Below are positions 48,346-61,156 of a stretch of 64,000 nucleotides of DNA, piece by piece; the stretch's first letter is position 1, and each line of letters begins with the position of its first letter. Both the position numbers and the translations under genes were made by a program. Source of the DNA: an uncultured SAR86 cluster bacterium (GTDB taxonomy: Bacteria > Pseudomonadota > Gammaproteobacteria > Magnimaribacterales > D2472); assembly GCA_902556105.1 (NCBI GenBank), contig CACDUZ010000001.1:96936-160935 (forward strand). The letters are read 5' to 3'. The notes under the pieces are model-generated. The model was given only the letters and a program-made list of their open reading frames with translations. It was not told the origin of the DNA and made no database searches.

Positions 48346-48702
48346 ATGGCTAGGATTGCAGGAGTAAATGTTCCAGAAAACAAGCATGTTGAAATTTCTT
48401 TAACTCACATATATGGGATAGGAAGAAAGACAGCTCAAAATATCTGCTTAGATCTTAAAATTGACTACACAAGAAAGATCTCAGATTTAACAGAAGAAGA
48501 GGTTGAAAGTATTAGAGGTGCACTTGCATCATATGTTGTAGAAGGAGACCTAAGAAGGAATGTTAGTACCAATATCAAGAGACTTCAGGACTTAGCAAGC
48601 TACAGAGGTATAAGGCATAGAAGGAAATTACCGACAAGAGGTCAAAATACTAAAAATAATGCTAGAACTAGAAAAGGGCCCAAGAAACCAATGAGAGGAT
48701 AA
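48346..48702 (+). CDS. rpsM: 30S ribosomal protein S13
   Basis: [26 protein letters not shown]. Confidence 0.98.
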   Translation: MARIAGVNVPENKHVEISLTHIYGIGRKTAQNICLDLKIDYTRKISDLTEEEVESIRGALASYVVEGDLRRNVSTNIKRLQDLASYRGIRHRRKLPTRGQNTKNNARTRKGPKKPMRG

Positions 48703-48704
48703 AA

Positions 48705-49082
48705 ATGGCAGTAAAAGGAAAAAAGAATAAGAAAGTTGTTACAGATGGAGTGGCCCATATTCATTCTTCGTTTAATAACACAATAGTTACTATAACTGAC
48801 AAACAAGGTAATACCGTTTGTTGGGCAACCTCTGGAGGATCTGGCTTTAAAGGTTCAAGAAAAAGCACTCCTTTTGCAGCACAGATTGCAGCAGACAAAG
48901 CTGGAAATGCTGCCAAAGAATTTGGAATGATTAATTTGGATGTAAAAGTTAAAGGACCTGGTGGTGGAAGAGAGTCTGCAATTAGATCTCTAAATGCATG
49001 CGGCTTAAAAATTAAAAGTATTACAGATGTGACACCGCTTCCACATAATGGCTGCAGACCATCCAAAAAAAGAAGAGTTTAA
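48705..49082 (+). CDS. rpsK: 30S ribosomal protein S11
   Basis: [20 protein letters not shown]. Confidence 0.98.
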   Translation: MAVKGKKNKKVVTDGVAHIHSSFNNTIVTITDKQGNTVCWATSGGSGFKGSRKSTPFAAQIAADKAGNAAKEFGMINLDVKVKGPGGGRESAIRSLNACGLKIKSITDVTPLPHNGCRPSKKRRV

Positions 49083-49093
49083 AGGAGAATTAA

Positions 49094-49714
49094 ATGGCTA
49101 GATATAGAGGACCATCGTTAAGACTTTCAAGAAGAGAGGGAACAGACTTATTCCTTAAAAGTGGTGTAAGAGCTATTGAATCAAAATGTAATATGGATGC
49201 CGTGCCAGGTGTTCATGGTGCAAGAAGAGGAAGACTATCTGATTATGGCCTCCAGCTAAGAGAAAAACAGAAAGTCAGAAGAATGTACGGTGTTTTAGAA
49301 AAGCAATTTAGAAATTATTATAAAAAAGCTGCCTCTTTGAAAGGAAACACTGGTGAGAATTTATTATCTTTATTAGAAAAAAGATTAGATAATGTTGTTT
49401 ATAGAATGGGATTTGGATCTACCAGAGCAGAAGCCCGTCAAATGGTTTCTCACAAAGCATTTCTAGTAAATAAAAAAGTGGTAAATATACCTTCATATCA
49501 AGTTCAAGCTGGGGATGAAATAGAAGTAAGAGAATCTAAAAAGGGACATCTTAGAATTGCTGCAGCATTAAAAATTGCTGCAACAAGAGAAGAATGCGAT
49601 TGGATAGAAGTTGATGACAAAAATTTTAAAGGGGTATTTAAATCGGTGCCAGACAGAACTGATTTAAGTACAGAAATTAACGAAAATCTTATTGTTGAGC
49701 TTTACTCAAAATAA
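49094..49714 (+). CDS. rpsD: 30S ribosomal protein S4
   Basis: [17 protein letters not shown]4 domain. Confidence 0.98.
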   Translation: MARYRGPSLRLSRREGTDLFLKSGVRAIESKCNMDAVPGVHGARRGRLSDYGLQLREKQKVRRMYGVLEKQFRNYYKKAASLKGNTGENLLSLLEKRLDNVVYRMGFGSTRAEARQMVSHKAFLVNKKVVNIPSYQVQAGDEIEVRESKKGHLRIAAALKIAATREECDWIEVDDKNFKGVFKSVPDRTDLSTEINENLIVELYSK

Positions 49715-49736
49715 AAGTATAAAGACGGAGAAAATT

Positions 49737-50702
49737 ATGCAAACATCAGTAATAGACCTATTAGTACCAACTGAAATCCAGGTTGATGACGCTTCACCAA
49801 CATTGTCAAAGGTAACATTAGAGCCTTTGGAGCGTGGCTTTGGTCATACATTAGGTAACGCCCTAAGAAGAATTTTACTATCTTCAATGCCTGGAGCAGC
49901 AGTAACTGATGTTGCTATTGATGGTATTTCTCATGAATATAGTACTATTGAAGGCGTTAGAGAAGATGTTATAGATATTCTTTTAAATATCAAAGACATG
50001 CCTATTAATTTGATAGAGGGCGACTCAGCTGAAGTAACATTAGATGTAAAGGGACCGTGTGATGTTCTAGCATCATCTTTTGAAGCACCAGGAAATGTTG
50101 AATTGGTTAATCAAGATTTTCATGTTGCTACCATTGTCGACAAAATTAATCTCAAAATGACTCTTACTGTTAAGACAGGAAGGGGTTACGAGCCAGCAGA
50201 TCTAAGAGAGGATGAAGATTCTATAGTTGGCGCATTAAAGGTTGACGCATCTTATAGCCCAGTTAAAAGAGTTTCATACACAGTTGATAATGCAAGATCT
50301 GGAAAGAGAACTGATTTAGATAAATTAGTAGTGGAACTTGAAACAGATGGAACTCTGGATCCAAAAATGGCTATAGAACATTCAGCAACTATTCTTCAAC
50401 AACAGTTGAGTGCTTTTGTTGATTTAGATGCAATAGCTGAACAAGAAGCTAAAAAAGATCAGAACGACTTTGATCCAATTTTACTTAGATCTATAGAGGA
50501 GCTTGAGCTTACAGTTAGATCAACTAATTGTTTAAAAGCTGAAAGTATTTTCCTAATTGGCGATTTAATTCATAGATCTGAGTTTGATTTGTTGAAAACT
50601 CCTAATTTAGGTAAGAAATCTTTAAATGAAATTAAAGACGTTCTAGCTTCTAAGGAATTATCACTTGGTATGAATGTTGAAAACTGGCCTCCAGTAGGAT
50701 AA
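49737..50702 (+). CDS. rpoA: RNA polymerase subunit alpha (start trimmed from 49692)
   Basis: [32 protein letters not shown] after ACGGAG SD. Confidence 0.97.
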   Translation: MQTSVIDLLVPTEIQVDDASPTLSKVTLEPLERGFGHTLGNALRRILLSSMPGAAVTDVAIDGISHEYSTIEGVREDVIDILLNIKDMPINLIEGDSAEVTLDVKGPCDVLASSFEAPGNVELVNQDFHVATIVDKINLKMTLTVKTGRGYEPADLREDEDSIVGALKVDASYSPVKRVSYTVDNARSGKRTDLDKLVVELETDGTLDPKMAIEHSATILQQQLSAFVDLDAIAEQEAKKDQNDFDPILLRSIEELELTVRSTNCLKAESIFLIGDLIHRSEFDLLKTPNLGKKSLNEIKDVLASKELSLGMNVENWPPVG

Positions 50703-50705
50703 AAA

Positions 50706-51122
50706 ATGAGACATAGAAAATCTGGAAGAAAACTTAATAGAAATTCTGCACATAGAAAAGCATTGTTTAAAAATTTAGCAATTGCTTTAATTGAGCAGGA
50801 TATTATTAAAACAACACTCCCTAAAGCTAAAGAACTAAGAAAGTTTGTTGAACCCTTAATCACAATCGGCAAAGAGGATACAGTTGCTAACAGAAGGCAT
50901 GTGTTCAGTAAATTACGATCAGATCAAGCGGTCGCAAAGCTCTTTAGTGAAATATCTGTTAATGCAAAAGACAGAAAAGGCGGGTACACAAGAATAATAA
51001 AGGCTGGTTTTAGACCTGGTGATAAGGCTGATATGGCATATATTGAACTTGTTGACAGAAAAATGGAAGACGAAAGTACTTCAGATGAACCTGAGTTAAA
51101 GGAAGAAGAGTCAGCAGCTTAA
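50706..51122 (+). CDS. rplQ: 50S ribosomal protein L17
   Basis: [25 protein letters not shown]. Confidence 0.98.
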   Translation: MRHRKSGRKLNRNSAHRKALFKNLAIALIEQDIIKTTLPKAKELRKFVEPLITIGKEDTVANRRHVFSKLRSDQAVAKLFSEISVNAKDRKGGYTRIIKAGFRPGDKADMAYIELVDRKMEDESTSDEPELKEEESAA

Positions 51123-53938
51123 CTTAATACTTCCTTTAGAAATTTTCCAGTAAATGAGTCTTTCTTCTTAGCTACTTCTTCAGGACTACCTTCTGCAACA
51201 ATCATTCCTCCATCTGATCCGCCTTCAGGCCCAAGGTCAATAACCCAATCTGATGTTTTAATCACATCTAAGTTATGTTCTATAACCACAACAGTATTAC
51301 CTTGTGCCTTTAATCTTTCTAAAACGCTTAAAAGTAGCTCTATATCTGCAAAATGTAATCCAGTTGTAGGTTCATCTAGAACAAACAATGTCTTGCCTGT
51401 GCTTCGCTTCGAAAGCTCCTTAGAGAGCTTTATTCTTTGAGCTTCGCCACCAGATAGAGTCAATGCAGACTGCCCAAGAGTTATATATCCCAAGCCTACA
51501 TCATTTAATGTCATAAGTTTCTTTTTAATAGAAGGGTGAGCATCGAAAAAAACTAGAGCATCTTCAACAGTCATGTTAAGAATATCAGTAATATTTTTAT
51601 CTTTATATTTTACCTCTAGTGTTTGTTCGTTATATCGGTCACCCTGACAAACATCACATTTTACATAAACGTCGGCAAGAAAATGCATCTCAACTTTTAT
51701 CATTCCGTCACCTTGACAGGCTTCGCACCTTCCACCCTTAACATTAAAACTAAACCTGCCAGGTTTATAGCCTCTTGACCTAGCTTCAACAGTTTGTGAA
51801 AGAAGATCTCTTATGTGTGAGAAGAGCCCTGTATATGTTGCAGGATTAGACCTAGGAGTTCTTCCAATAGGAGATTGGTCAATACTAATTACTTTATCAA
51901 GATTGTCCAAACCCTCAATTTTTTCACATTTGATTTCTTTTGAGAGCTTTGATTTATTTAACATAAAAGAGCTAATAGGAAGTAATGTCTGATTTATTAA
52001 AGATGATTTACCTGATCCTGAAACTCCAGTAATACAAGTGAATAACCCAACTGGAATTTCAACCGTAATTTCTTTTAAATTATTCTCGGATGCATTAATA
52101 ATTTTAATTTTTTTATCTGAAGGTTTTACTCGCTTTGTGGGTATTTTTATTTTCTTTTTACCGGATAAGTATTTTGCAGTAATTGAGTTTTTATTTTTTA
52201 GAATTGAATTTAAATCTCCTTGAGCACAAATTTCTCCCCCATGTTTTCCTGCTCCTGGACCAATATCAATAATATGATCCGCTGACCTAATTGCTTCTTC
52301 GTCATGCTCAACAACAATCACAGTATTTCCAAGATCCTTTAAATTATTTAATGTTTTTATTAGTTTTGTATTATCTCTTTGATGAAGTCCAATAGATGGC
52401 TCATCCAAAACATAGGTAACTCCAACAAGCCCTGATCCAATTTGACTAGCCAATCTTATTCTTTGAGCCTCACCACCAGAAAGCGTTTCAGCACTTCTTT
52501 CTAAAGTAAGGTAACTCAAACCAACATCCTCAAGAAATGTTAACCTATCCACAATCTCCTTAAGTATTTTTTCAGCTATCTTTTTCTTTGATCCTTCTAG
52601 TTTCATATTCTTAACAAAACTTAATGAGTCATTTATTCGCATAGATGTAATCTGATGTATTTGAGTATTATTAATAAAAACATTTCTGGAATTAATATTT
52701 AACCTTGATCCTCCACATTCATCACATTCACTTTCGGACATTAGTTTAGCTAGTTCATTTCTTATATATTCAGAGTCTGTTTCTTTAAATCTTCTCTCAG
52801 TACTTGGGATTACACCTTCAAATTTATGTTTCCTAATTATCCTACTCCCACTTCTAAATCTATGAGAAAAATCTATCTTCTCTTTAGTCCCCCATAAAAT
52901 AATATCTTTTATATCTTGTGGGTAATCACCCCATTTTGTAGTAAGAGAAAAATCAAAATGGTTACTTAAACATCTTAATTGGTAATAGTAGAATCTATTT
53001 CTTCTTGTCCAGCCTTTAATAGCTCCATTTGCTATAGAAACTTCTTGATCTTGTATTAATCTTTTCTCATTAAAGTACTGAATAACACCAAGACCATCAC
53101 ATCTGATACACGCCCCATATGGATTATTGAATGAAAACATTCTAGGTTCTAACTCAGGAATGGCATAGCCGCATTGAGAACAGGAGAAGTTAGATGAATG
53201 TAAGACGACTGATTTTGAGTCAATCTCTTCTATTTCCACCAATCCATCAGATAGCAATAATGATGTTTCTATAGATTCAGATATTCTAGATCTAATCTCA
53301 TCACCAGATTTGATCACAAGCCTATCTATAACTGCTGAAATATCATGCTTTTTATTTTTTTCTAGATCTGGAAACTCCTCAATAGGATAAACGACACCAT
53401 TTACCTTAACTCTTACATAGCCACTTTTACGAAGGTCTTCATAAATGGCAAGATGCTCTCCTTTTTTTCCTCTAACCACAGGAGCCATTATCATAATTTT
53501 TGTATTTTCCTTTAATTTTAAAATTTCATCACAAATTTCAGACACCGTCTTTGCTTTTAACTCTTCATTATGATCAGGACATACAGGAGTTCCAATTCTT
53601 GAATACAACAACCTTAAATAATCATAAATTTCTGTAACAGTTCCAACAGTAGACCTTGGATTATGAGATGTTGATTTCTGTTCTATCGATATTGCAGGAG
53701 AAAGTCCTTCAATTTGATCCACATCTGGTTTTTCCATCATTGATAAGAATCTTCTTGCGTAAGTAGATAGTGATTCAACATACCTTCTTTGACCTTCTGC
53801 ATATAGAGTATCAAAAGCTAGGGATGATTTTCCTGAACCAGATAATCCAGTAATTACTATTATTTTGTTTCTAGGTATTTCGAGACTGACATTTTTTAAA
53901 TTATGAGTTCTCGCACCTTTGATAAAAATACTATCCAT
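51119..53938 (-). CDS. uvrA: Excinuclease ABC subunit A
   Basis: [44 protein letters not shown]; 939 aa. Confidence 0.98.
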   Translation of the reverse strand: MDSIFIKGARTHNLKNVSLEIPRNKIIVITGLSGSGKSSLAFDTLYAEGQRRYVESLSTYARRFLSMMEKPDVDQIEGLSPAISIEQKSTSHNPRSTVGTVTEIYDYLRLLYSRIGTPVCPDHNEELKAKTVSEICDEILKLKENTKIMIMAPVVRGKKGEHLAIYEDLRKSGYVRVKVNGVVYPIEEFPDLEKNKKHDISAVIDRLVIKSGDEIRSRISESIETSLLLSDGLVEIEEIDSKSVVLHSSNFSCSQCGYAIPELEPRMFSFNNPYGACIRCDGLGVIQYFNEKRLIQDQEVSIANGAIKGWTRRNRFYYYQLRCLSNHFDFSLTTKWGDYPQDIKDIILWGTKEKIDFSHRFRSGSRIIRKHKFEGVIPSTERRFKETDSEYIRNELAKLMSESECDECGGSRLNINSRNVFINNTQIHQITSMRINDSLSFVKNMKLEGSKKKIAEKILKEIVDRLTFLEDVGLSYLTLERSAETLSGGEAQRIRLASQIGSGLVGVTYVLDEPSIGLHQRDNTKLIKTLNNLKDLGNTVIVVEHDEEAIRSADHIIDIGPGAGKHGGEICAQGDLNSILKNKNSITAKYLSGKKKIKIPTKRVKPSDKKIKIINASENNLKEITVEIPVGLFTCITGVSGSGKSSLINQTLLPISSFMLNKSKLSKEIKCEKIEGLDNLDKVISIDQSPIGRTPRSNPATYTGLFSHIRDLLSQTVEARSRGYKPGRFSFNVKGGRCEACQGDGMIKVEMHFLADVYVKCDVCQGDRYNEQTLEVKYKDKNITDILNMTVEDALVFFDAHPSIKKKLMTLNDVGLGYITLGQSALTLSGGEAQRIKLSKELSKRSTGKTLFVLDEPTTGLHFADIELLLSVLERLKAQGNTVVVIEHNLDVIKTSDWVIDLGPEGGSDGGMIVAEGSPEEVAKKKDSFTGKFLKEVLS

Positions 53939-54005
53939 GTGAAAAAAAATTCCGTGATGAAAAAATTAAATTAGGTTAAACTTCTACATATTATAAGAGG
54001 TAATT

Positions 54006-54443
54006 ATGAGCAGAGGCGTAAATAAAGTAATTTTAGTTGGTAATTTAGGACAAAAACCAGAAATGAGGTACACAGCAACTCAAACAGCTGTAGCAAATAT
54101 ATCAATTGCAACTACTGAATCATGGAAAGATAAGGAAAGTGGCGAAAATAGAGATAAGACAGAGTGGCATAGGGTTGTTTTCTTTGGAAATTTAGCTGAA
54201 ATCGCAGAAAAATATCTAGATAAAGGTTCAAGTGTTTATATTGAGGGAAAAATTCAAACTAGAAAATGGCAAGACAAAGATGGCAACGATAGATGGACAA
54301 CTGAGGTTTTAGGCAATCAATTAACAATGTTAGGATCAAGGAGTTCATCAGATTCCTCACCTCAAAATAATGAAGCTTCTAATGCACCCTTTCCAGAGGA
54401 AGATAGTGGGTCTGGCCTAACAGATGATGATATCCCGTTCTAA
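54006..54443 (+). CDS. ssb: Single-stranded DNA-binding protein
   Basis: [22 protein letters not shown]; acidic DDDIPF tail. Confidence 0.97.
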   Translation: MSRGVNKVILVGNLGQKPEMRYTATQTAVANISIATTESWKDKESGENRDKTEWHRVVFFGNLAEIAEKYLDKGSSVYIEGKIQTRKWQDKDGNDRWTTEVLGNQLTMLGSRSSSDSSPQNNEASNAPFPEEDSGSGLTDDDIPF

Positions 54444-54452
54444 CTTTCAATT

Positions 54453-55259
54453 TTGTTAAAAGAATATAAGACTATTATTCTTGAAGAGCAAAATTCTGCT
54501 GGAGTTCTAAAATTAAATAGGCCAAAGAAGCTTAATGCATTTAATATGCAGATGCTTGATGATATGTTGGATGCAATCGATCAAGTAAATAAAAACGATA
54601 ATATCAAATCCTTAATAATAACAGGTTCAGGAAGAGCATTTTGTGCTGGAGCTGATCTATCTCTTGGAGAAAAAACATTTGATAAGAGCTTTGATACAAA
54701 AGCAAAATATGAATCTGATTTTAGAAGAGATGCTGGGGGTATTTTATCTTTAAAAATTTATAATTCTCTTAAACCTGTTATTGCTGCATGCAATGGAGAT
54801 GCGGTTGGTGTTGGTGCAACAATGCAATTGCCTGCAGACATAAGAATAGCATCAAGTAAATCTAGGTTTGGTTTTGTATTTGCTAAAAGAGGGATCGTTC
54901 CAGATGGATGTGCAAGTTGGTTCTTGCCAAAAATTATTGGGATACCTATGGCATTAGAGCTCTGTTATTCAGGAAAAATTATTGATGCATCTGATGCTTT
55001 AAAGATCGGCTTGATTAATTATTTAGTTGATGAAAGTGAGCTTATGAAAAAAGCTTATGAGATGTCTGATTTGCTCTGTGATTCCAGCGCACCTGTTTCA
55101 GTCGCCATGACAAGACATATGCTATGGTCCTTATCAGCTGAAGAAGATCCCGAGCATGCACACGAGATTGAAAGTAAATTAATAGATTCAAGAGGAGCAT
55201 CAGATGATGCAAAGGAGGGCGTTATGTCTTTTTTAGAAAAAAGAAAGTCAGTTTTTTAA
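54453..55259 (+). CDS. Enoyl-CoA hydratase/isomerase family protein (TTG start; C-terminus apparently truncated by 1-nt frameshift)
   Basis: GSGRAFCAGADLSL, ADIRIASSKSRFGFVFAKRGIVPDG crotonase motifs. Confidence 0.9.
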   Translation: MLKEYKTIILEEQNSAGVLKLNRPKKLNAFNMQMLDDMLDAIDQVNKNDNIKSLIITGSGRAFCAGADLSLGEKTFDKSFDTKAKYESDFRRDAGGILSLKIYNSLKPVIAACNGDAVGVGATMQLPADIRIASSKSRFGFVFAKRGIVPDGCASWFLPKIIGIPMALELCYSGKIIDASDALKIGLINYLVDESELMKKAYEMSDLLCDSSAPVSVAMTRHMLWSLSAEEDPEHAHEIESKLIDSRGASDDAKEGVMSFLEKRKSVF

Positions 55260-55326
55260 AAATAAGATTACAAAAGATTTTCCAGATGCTTTTCCCTGGA
55301 GAAAATCAAAATTTAAGGATAATTAA

Positions 55327-56406
55327 ATGTTATTTGAACCTTACAAATTAAAAAACTTAAACTTAAGAAATAGGATAGTCATGGCTCCGATGACAAGAAA
55401 TCAGTCACCAGATGGAATACCTACTGATGAAGTTGCAAGTTATTATGAAAGAAGAGCTAGAGGAGAAGTTGGATTAATTATAACTGAGGGAATTGAAGTG
55501 AGTCACAAGGCTTCAAGCGCATATCCAAATGTTCCTAGGTTGGATACAGAAAAAGCAAGAGATGGCTGGAAAAAAGTAGTAAATGGGATAAAAGATAATA
55601 ATGGTTCAGTTATAGCTCAATTATGGCATTGCGGTGGATTTAGAAAACTTGGTATGGGACCGGATCCTGAAGTTCCAGGTTACACAGCATCCGGACTAGT
55701 TAAACCAGGAAAAAAAGTAGCACATGAGATGACATTAAAAGATATCGAGGAAACCATAGAAGCTTATGCTTCGGATGCTGAGTTTTGTGAAAAAATTGGT
55801 TTTGATGGCATAGAAGTTCATGGAGCGCATGGATATTTAATAGATAATTTTTTCTGGGAAGGAACAAATATCAGAAAAGATGAGTATGGAGGAACAACTG
55901 ACAAGAGATCCAAATTTGTTACTGATATTATTAAAGCAATAAGATCTAGAGTTAGTGATGATTTTATAGTTGGGCTGAGATTTTCACAATGGAAGCAACA
56001 TGATTTTAATGCAAAGCTTGCAGACACATCAGAAGAACTTGAAAAAGTGATTATGCCTCCTGTAAATGCTGGTTTAGACTATCTTCATTCAAGTATGAGG
56101 AGGTTTTGGGAAAGAGAATTCCCCAATTCTGATGAGAATCTGGCTTATTGGACAAAAAAAATATCTAATATCACAACAATTGGGGTTGGCAGTGTTGGGT
56201 TAGACACAGATTTTATTGATATGACAGCTTCAGCAAATCCTACTAGCATAGATAGAGCAATTGAAGATATATCACAGAATAAATATGAATTAATTGCAGT
56301 GGGTAGAGCTTTAATTGCTGACCCAGATTGGGTAATAAAAATGAAGACTGGAAGGCTAAGCGATGTTAAGCCTTACACAAAAGAATCTTTATTTAGTCTT
56401 TACTAG
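55327..56406 (+). CDS. Old yellow enzyme family NADH:flavin oxidoreductase
   Basis: LFEPYKLKNLNLRNRIVMAPMTR, VHGAHGYLIDNFFWEGTNIRKDEYGG. Confidence 0.93.
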   Translation: MLFEPYKLKNLNLRNRIVMAPMTRNQSPDGIPTDEVASYYERRARGEVGLIITEGIEVSHKASSAYPNVPRLDTEKARDGWKKVVNGIKDNNGSVIAQLWHCGGFRKLGMGPDPEVPGYTASGLVKPGKKVAHEMTLKDIEETIEAYASDAEFCEKIGFDGIEVHGAHGYLIDNFFWEGTNIRKDEYGGTTDKRSKFVTDIIKAIRSRVSDDFIVGLRFSQWKQHDFNAKLADTSEELEKVIMPPVNAGLDYLHSSMRRFWEREFPNSDENLAYWTKKISNITTIGVGSVGLDTDFIDMTASANPTSIDRAIEDISQNKYELIAVGRALIADPDWVIKMKTGRLSDVKPYTKESLFSLY

Positions 56407-56426
56407 CCTCAAGTCACTTTAGATTA

Positions 56427-57635
56427 TTAATACCTGCTAATCACAAGACTAGCATTTGTTCCACCAAAGCCAAAAGAGTTACTTAGTACATTATCTATAT
56501 TTACATCTTTTGTTTCAGTAATAATATTAAGCCCCTTAGCTTCATCACATAAGGATTCAATATTTATCGATGGAGCTATAAAATTTTCATTTAGCATCAT
56601 AATTGAATATATCGCTTCATGTGCTCCAGTTGCCCCAAGGGAATGTCCTGTCATTGATTTAGTTGAACTGATCATTGGAGAGTCGGAATTAAAGAGTTTT
56701 TTGATAGCTTTCAATTCTGCAACATCTCCAACAGGAGTACTTGTCCCATGAGTATTTATATAATCAATTTGAACTCCAGAGTTTTTAATCGCACCTTCCA
56801 TACATCTTATAGCGCCTTCACCTGAGGGAGCAACCATGTCATAGCCATCTGAGTTTGCAAAGTATCCTGATAATTTTGCCAGTATCTTCGCTCCTCTTTT
56901 TTTTGCATGTTCCTCTTCTTCTAAGATAATCATTCCTGATCCACCAGAAATTACAAAACCATCTCTATTTGAATCGTATGGTCTTGAGGCTAAGACTGGA
57001 TCAGAATTAAAGTTTGAGGAGAGGGCGCCCATTGCATCAAACAAACAAGATGAACTCCAGTGCTCGTCATCACTTCCTCCAGCAATAACTATGTCTTGTT
57101 GACCACTTCTAATTAAATCTGCTGCATGACCTATACAATGAGCACTAGTTGCGCACGCAGAAGAGATTGAGTAATTAATACCTTTTAATTTTAAAGCAGT
57201 AGCAATAATTGCAGATATTGAACTAGACATGCTCTTAGTAACACCATATGGACCAATCCTTTTTGGTCCTTTTTCTCTTGCAATGTCACCACTTGAAACC
57301 ATAATTCTAGTTGAGGCTCCACCTGATCCTGCCACAATTCCGATTCTTGGAGAATCTAATTGATTTTCTTGTATACCAGCCATATCTAATGCATCTTTGG
57401 TTGCAAGATATGCATACCCCGCAGACTCACCCATAAACCTTAATAATTTCCTATCAATATGCTCAGAGAGGTTTATATTTAATGATCCAGAAACACAACT
57501 TCTAAAGCCCATTTCAGAATAAGTTTCATTAAAAATAATTCCAGACTTTCCGGTTTGAAGGCTTTCAACAACATCTTGATAGGAGTTACCTATGCAAGAT
57601 TTAATTCCCATTCCAGTTACAACTACATTTGTCAT
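56427..57635 (-). CDS. fabB: 3-oxoacyl-ACP synthase I
   Basis: SSACATSAHCIGHA active-site Cys region, NTHGTSTPVGD, KSMTGHSLGATG; adjacent fabA. Confidence 0.93.
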   Translation of the reverse strand: MTNVVVTGMGIKSCIGNSYQDVVESLQTGKSGIIFNETYSEMGFRSCVSGSLNINLSEHIDRKLLRFMGESAGYAYLATKDALDMAGIQENQLDSPRIGIVAGSGGASTRIMVSSGDIAREKGPKRIGPYGVTKSMSSSISAIIATALKLKGINYSISSACATSAHCIGHAADLIRSGQQDIVIAGGSDDEHWSSSCLFDAMGALSSNFNSDPVLASRPYDSNRDGFVISGGSGMIILEEEEHAKKRGAKILAKLSGYFANSDGYDMVAPSGEGAIRCMEGAIKNSGVQIDYINTHGTSTPVGDVAELKAIKKLFNSDSPMISSTKSMTGHSLGATGAHEAIYSIMMLNENFIAPSINIESLCDEAKGLNIITETKDVNIDNVLSNSFGFGGTNASLVISRY

Positions 57636-58156
57636 TAGAAATTACTTGGATCTTTAAACAATCCAACCTTTAACTTTTCTGCACTATAAATTTTTCTACC
57701 ATCAACAGACATTTCGCCGTCTGCAAGTCCAACTATAGCACCTCTATTAATCACTCTCTTTATATCTAATTTATAATTTACTTTTTCAGCACTGGGAAGA
57801 ACTTGCCCAAAGAATTTAACATTATCAGCACCAAGAGCTCTCCCAATTCCAGGTAAACCAGTCCATAAAAGATAAAATCCTAACAATTGCCACATAGCAT
57901 CTAAACCAAGACATCCTGGCATTACAGGGTCCTCTTTAAAATGACATTTAAAGAACCATAAATCAGGATTTATATTTAATTCTGCTTCAATAGATCCCTT
58001 GTTGAAATTTCCAGAATGATCATCAATATTTATTATTTCATCAAACATTAACATCTGATCTGATGGTAGCCTGCCATCACCATCCTTTGTAAAAAGATCT
58101 CCATTTGAACAAGCAACAAGATCCTCTTTTGAATAAGAATTTTTTGGGCTAAACAT
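57635..58156 (-). CDS. fabA: 3-hydroxydecanoyl-ACP dehydratase
   Basis: [31 protein letters not shown]. Confidence 0.96.
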   Translation of the reverse strand: MFSPKNSYSKEDLVACSNGDLFTKDGDGRLPSDQMLMFDEIINIDDHSGNFNKGSIEAELNINPDLWFFKCHFKEDPVMPGCLGLDAMWQLLGFYLLWTGLPGIGRALGADNVKFFGQVLPSAEKVNYKLDIKRVINRGAIVGLADGEMSVDGRKIYSAEKLKVGLFKDPSNF

Positions 58157-59100
58157 TATTTTTCCCTATTAATTGCAACATTTGCTAATTCTATCATTTC
58201 TTTACATACAGACTTATTTTTAATTCTTTTTGCACATTCTATTGTTTTAATATGATATTTCTCAGCCAACTGTTGTGTTTTTTTAATCCCACTTAAATCA
58301 TCAATGAGTGATTTAGCCTTTTTTTCATTCAGTTTTTTGGTGCCAAGAAAACCTTTCAATTTTTTTTGATCCTCTAAACTAGCGTTCTTAAATGCAAAAA
58401 AGAATGGATATGTTACTTTTCCTTCCCTTAAGTCTTGAAAGGAGGGTTTTCCAAGACCCATATTTTTTGAGTAATCTAGTAGATCGTCTTTTATTTGAAA
58501 TAAAATGCCTAAATTTTTTGCACATTCAGTGATGTTGTCTATATATGACTTATTAATCTTTGAGAGCAATGCTCCAGTTTTTGCAGAGGCTTCAAATAAT
58601 CTTCCTGTTTTATAGTAGCTAATTTTTTTAAGCTTATTTAATGTTATATCGATATTATTAATAGCATCTAGCTGAATTAACTCACCTTGAGAGATATCGT
58701 TTGTTGCATTGGCAAGCTCCTTAAGAATCTTCTTATTTCCTATTTCAACCATTAATATAAATGCCTTAGAGTAAATATAATCTCCAATAAGAACTCCATG
58801 TGAATTTGTCCAAATGCTGTTTACTGATTTGTTGCCTCTTCGAGTAGGAGAGTTATCGACCACATCGTCATGCACCAGAGTTGCTGTATGAAGAAGCTCA
58901 ATTATGGCAGCAAGCTTATACCTATCTTTGTGCTTAAATATTGATGATGATATAAGGCTAAGCCTAGCACGCATTTTCTTTCCGCTAGACTTAAAGATAT
59001 ATTTATAGAGACCAGAAATTATATTTTCTTTATTCAAATCTTTTTTGATTAAGTTCTCTACAACTTCTAATTCCTTTGTAAAAGTGCTATTTAAAGTCAT
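58156..59100 (-). CDS. ispB: Polyprenyl diphosphate synthase (octaprenyl-type)
   Basis: [31 protein letters not shown]; divergent from rplU. Confidence 0.88.
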   Translation of the reverse strand: MTLNSTFTKELEVVENLIKKDLNKENIISGLYKYIFKSSGKKMRARLSLISSSIFKHKDRYKLAAIIELLHTATLVHDDVVDNSPTRRGNKSVNSIWTNSHGVLIGDYIYSKAFILMVEIGNKKILKELANATNDISQGELIQLDAINNIDITLNKLKKISYYKTGRLFEASAKTGALLSKINKSYIDNITECAKNLGILFQIKDDLLDYSKNMGLGKPSFQDLREGKVTYPFFFAFKNASLEDQKKLKGFLGTKKLNEKKAKSLIDDLSGIKKTQQLAEKYHIKTIECAKRIKNKSVCKEMIELANVAINREK

Positions 59101-59137
59101 TTTTGTTTATTTAATAGATCAAAGTTTTGTTTAAGTA

Positions 59138-59166
59138 TTGATAAATTCTTCATTAAAGCGTATATT
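59138..59166 (+). promoter_or_regulatory. Candidate rplU promoter
   Basis: TTGATA - 17 nt - TATATT; implies TSS downstream of the TTG at 59167. Confidence 0.6.
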
Positions 59167-59190
59167 TTGCGAGCTTTTAAGGATTATATT

Positions 59191-59511
59191 ATGTATGCAG
59201 TCATAGAAACAGGCGGGAAACAACATAAAGTTGAAAAAGGTATGATTTTATCGGTCGATCTTCTCAAGGATGAGGTTGGTAAAAAGATAACTTTCGATAA
59301 TGTTTTATTATATGTAGATGGCGATAATGTAGAAGTAGGACAGCCTTATTTAGATAATGTAAAGGTTACTGCTGAAATTAAAGATGTTGTTAAAGCAGAA
59401 AAAATATCTATTTTGCGTTTTAGAAGAAGAAAACACAGCATGAGAAAAATTGGCCACAGGGCTAAGCATTCTGAAATTGAAATCAAAAATATTAAATTAG
59501 AGAGTAAGTAA
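59191..59511 (+). CDS. rplU: 50S ribosomal protein L21 (start trimmed from 59167)
   Basis: [17 protein letters not shown]. Confidence 0.97.
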   Translation: MYAVIETGGKQHKVEKGMILSVDLLKDEVGKKITFDNVLLYVDGDNVEVGQPYLDNVKVTAEIKDVVKAEKISILRFRRRKHSMRKIGHRAKHSEIEIKNIKLESK

Positions 59512-59768
59512 TGGCACATAAAAAAGCAGGTGGATCGAGTAAGAATGGAAGAGATTCCAATTCTAAAAGACTAGGGGTTAAACGTTTCGGAGGTCAGGTT
59601 GTAAAAGCTGGCGAAATTCTTATTCGTCAAAGAGGTACAAATACTCACCCTGGTATAAATGTGGGAATTGGCAAAGATGATACTTTATTTGCAAAATCTC
59701 CTGGTACTGTTCAGTTTACTTACAAAGGTCCAAAGAAAAGAAAAACGGCAAACGTTATTCCACAATAA
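59511..59768 (+). CDS. rpmA: 50S ribosomal protein L27
   Basis: [29 protein letters not shown]. Confidence 0.98.
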   Translation: MAHKKAGGSSKNGRDSNSKRLGVKRFGGQVVKAGEILIRQRGTNTHPGINVGIGKDDTLFAKSPGTVQFTYKGPKKRKTANVIPQ

Positions 59769-61055
<1,287 letters not shown>

Positions 61056-61113
61056 AATTAAGATGCGTAGTTTAAAGATGAATTGAGCATATGTCTATAT
61101 TTATCGCATATCC

Positions 61114-61143
61114 AAAAAAAAGGCAGCTATATGCTGCCTTTTT
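61114..61143. terminator. Hairpin flanked by A-run and T-run (bidirectional-type); serves the leftward TonB receptor gene
   Basis: AAAAAAA AGGCAGC TATAT GCTGCCT TTTT. Confidence 0.8.
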
Positions 61144-61156
61144 ATCTTAATCTGAA

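Noticed and set aside
59167-59190. N-terminal extension of rplU from TTG at 59167
   Set aside because: It would start within or before the predicted TSS (-10 TATATT at 59161-59166); L21 canonically begins [11 protein letters not shown]
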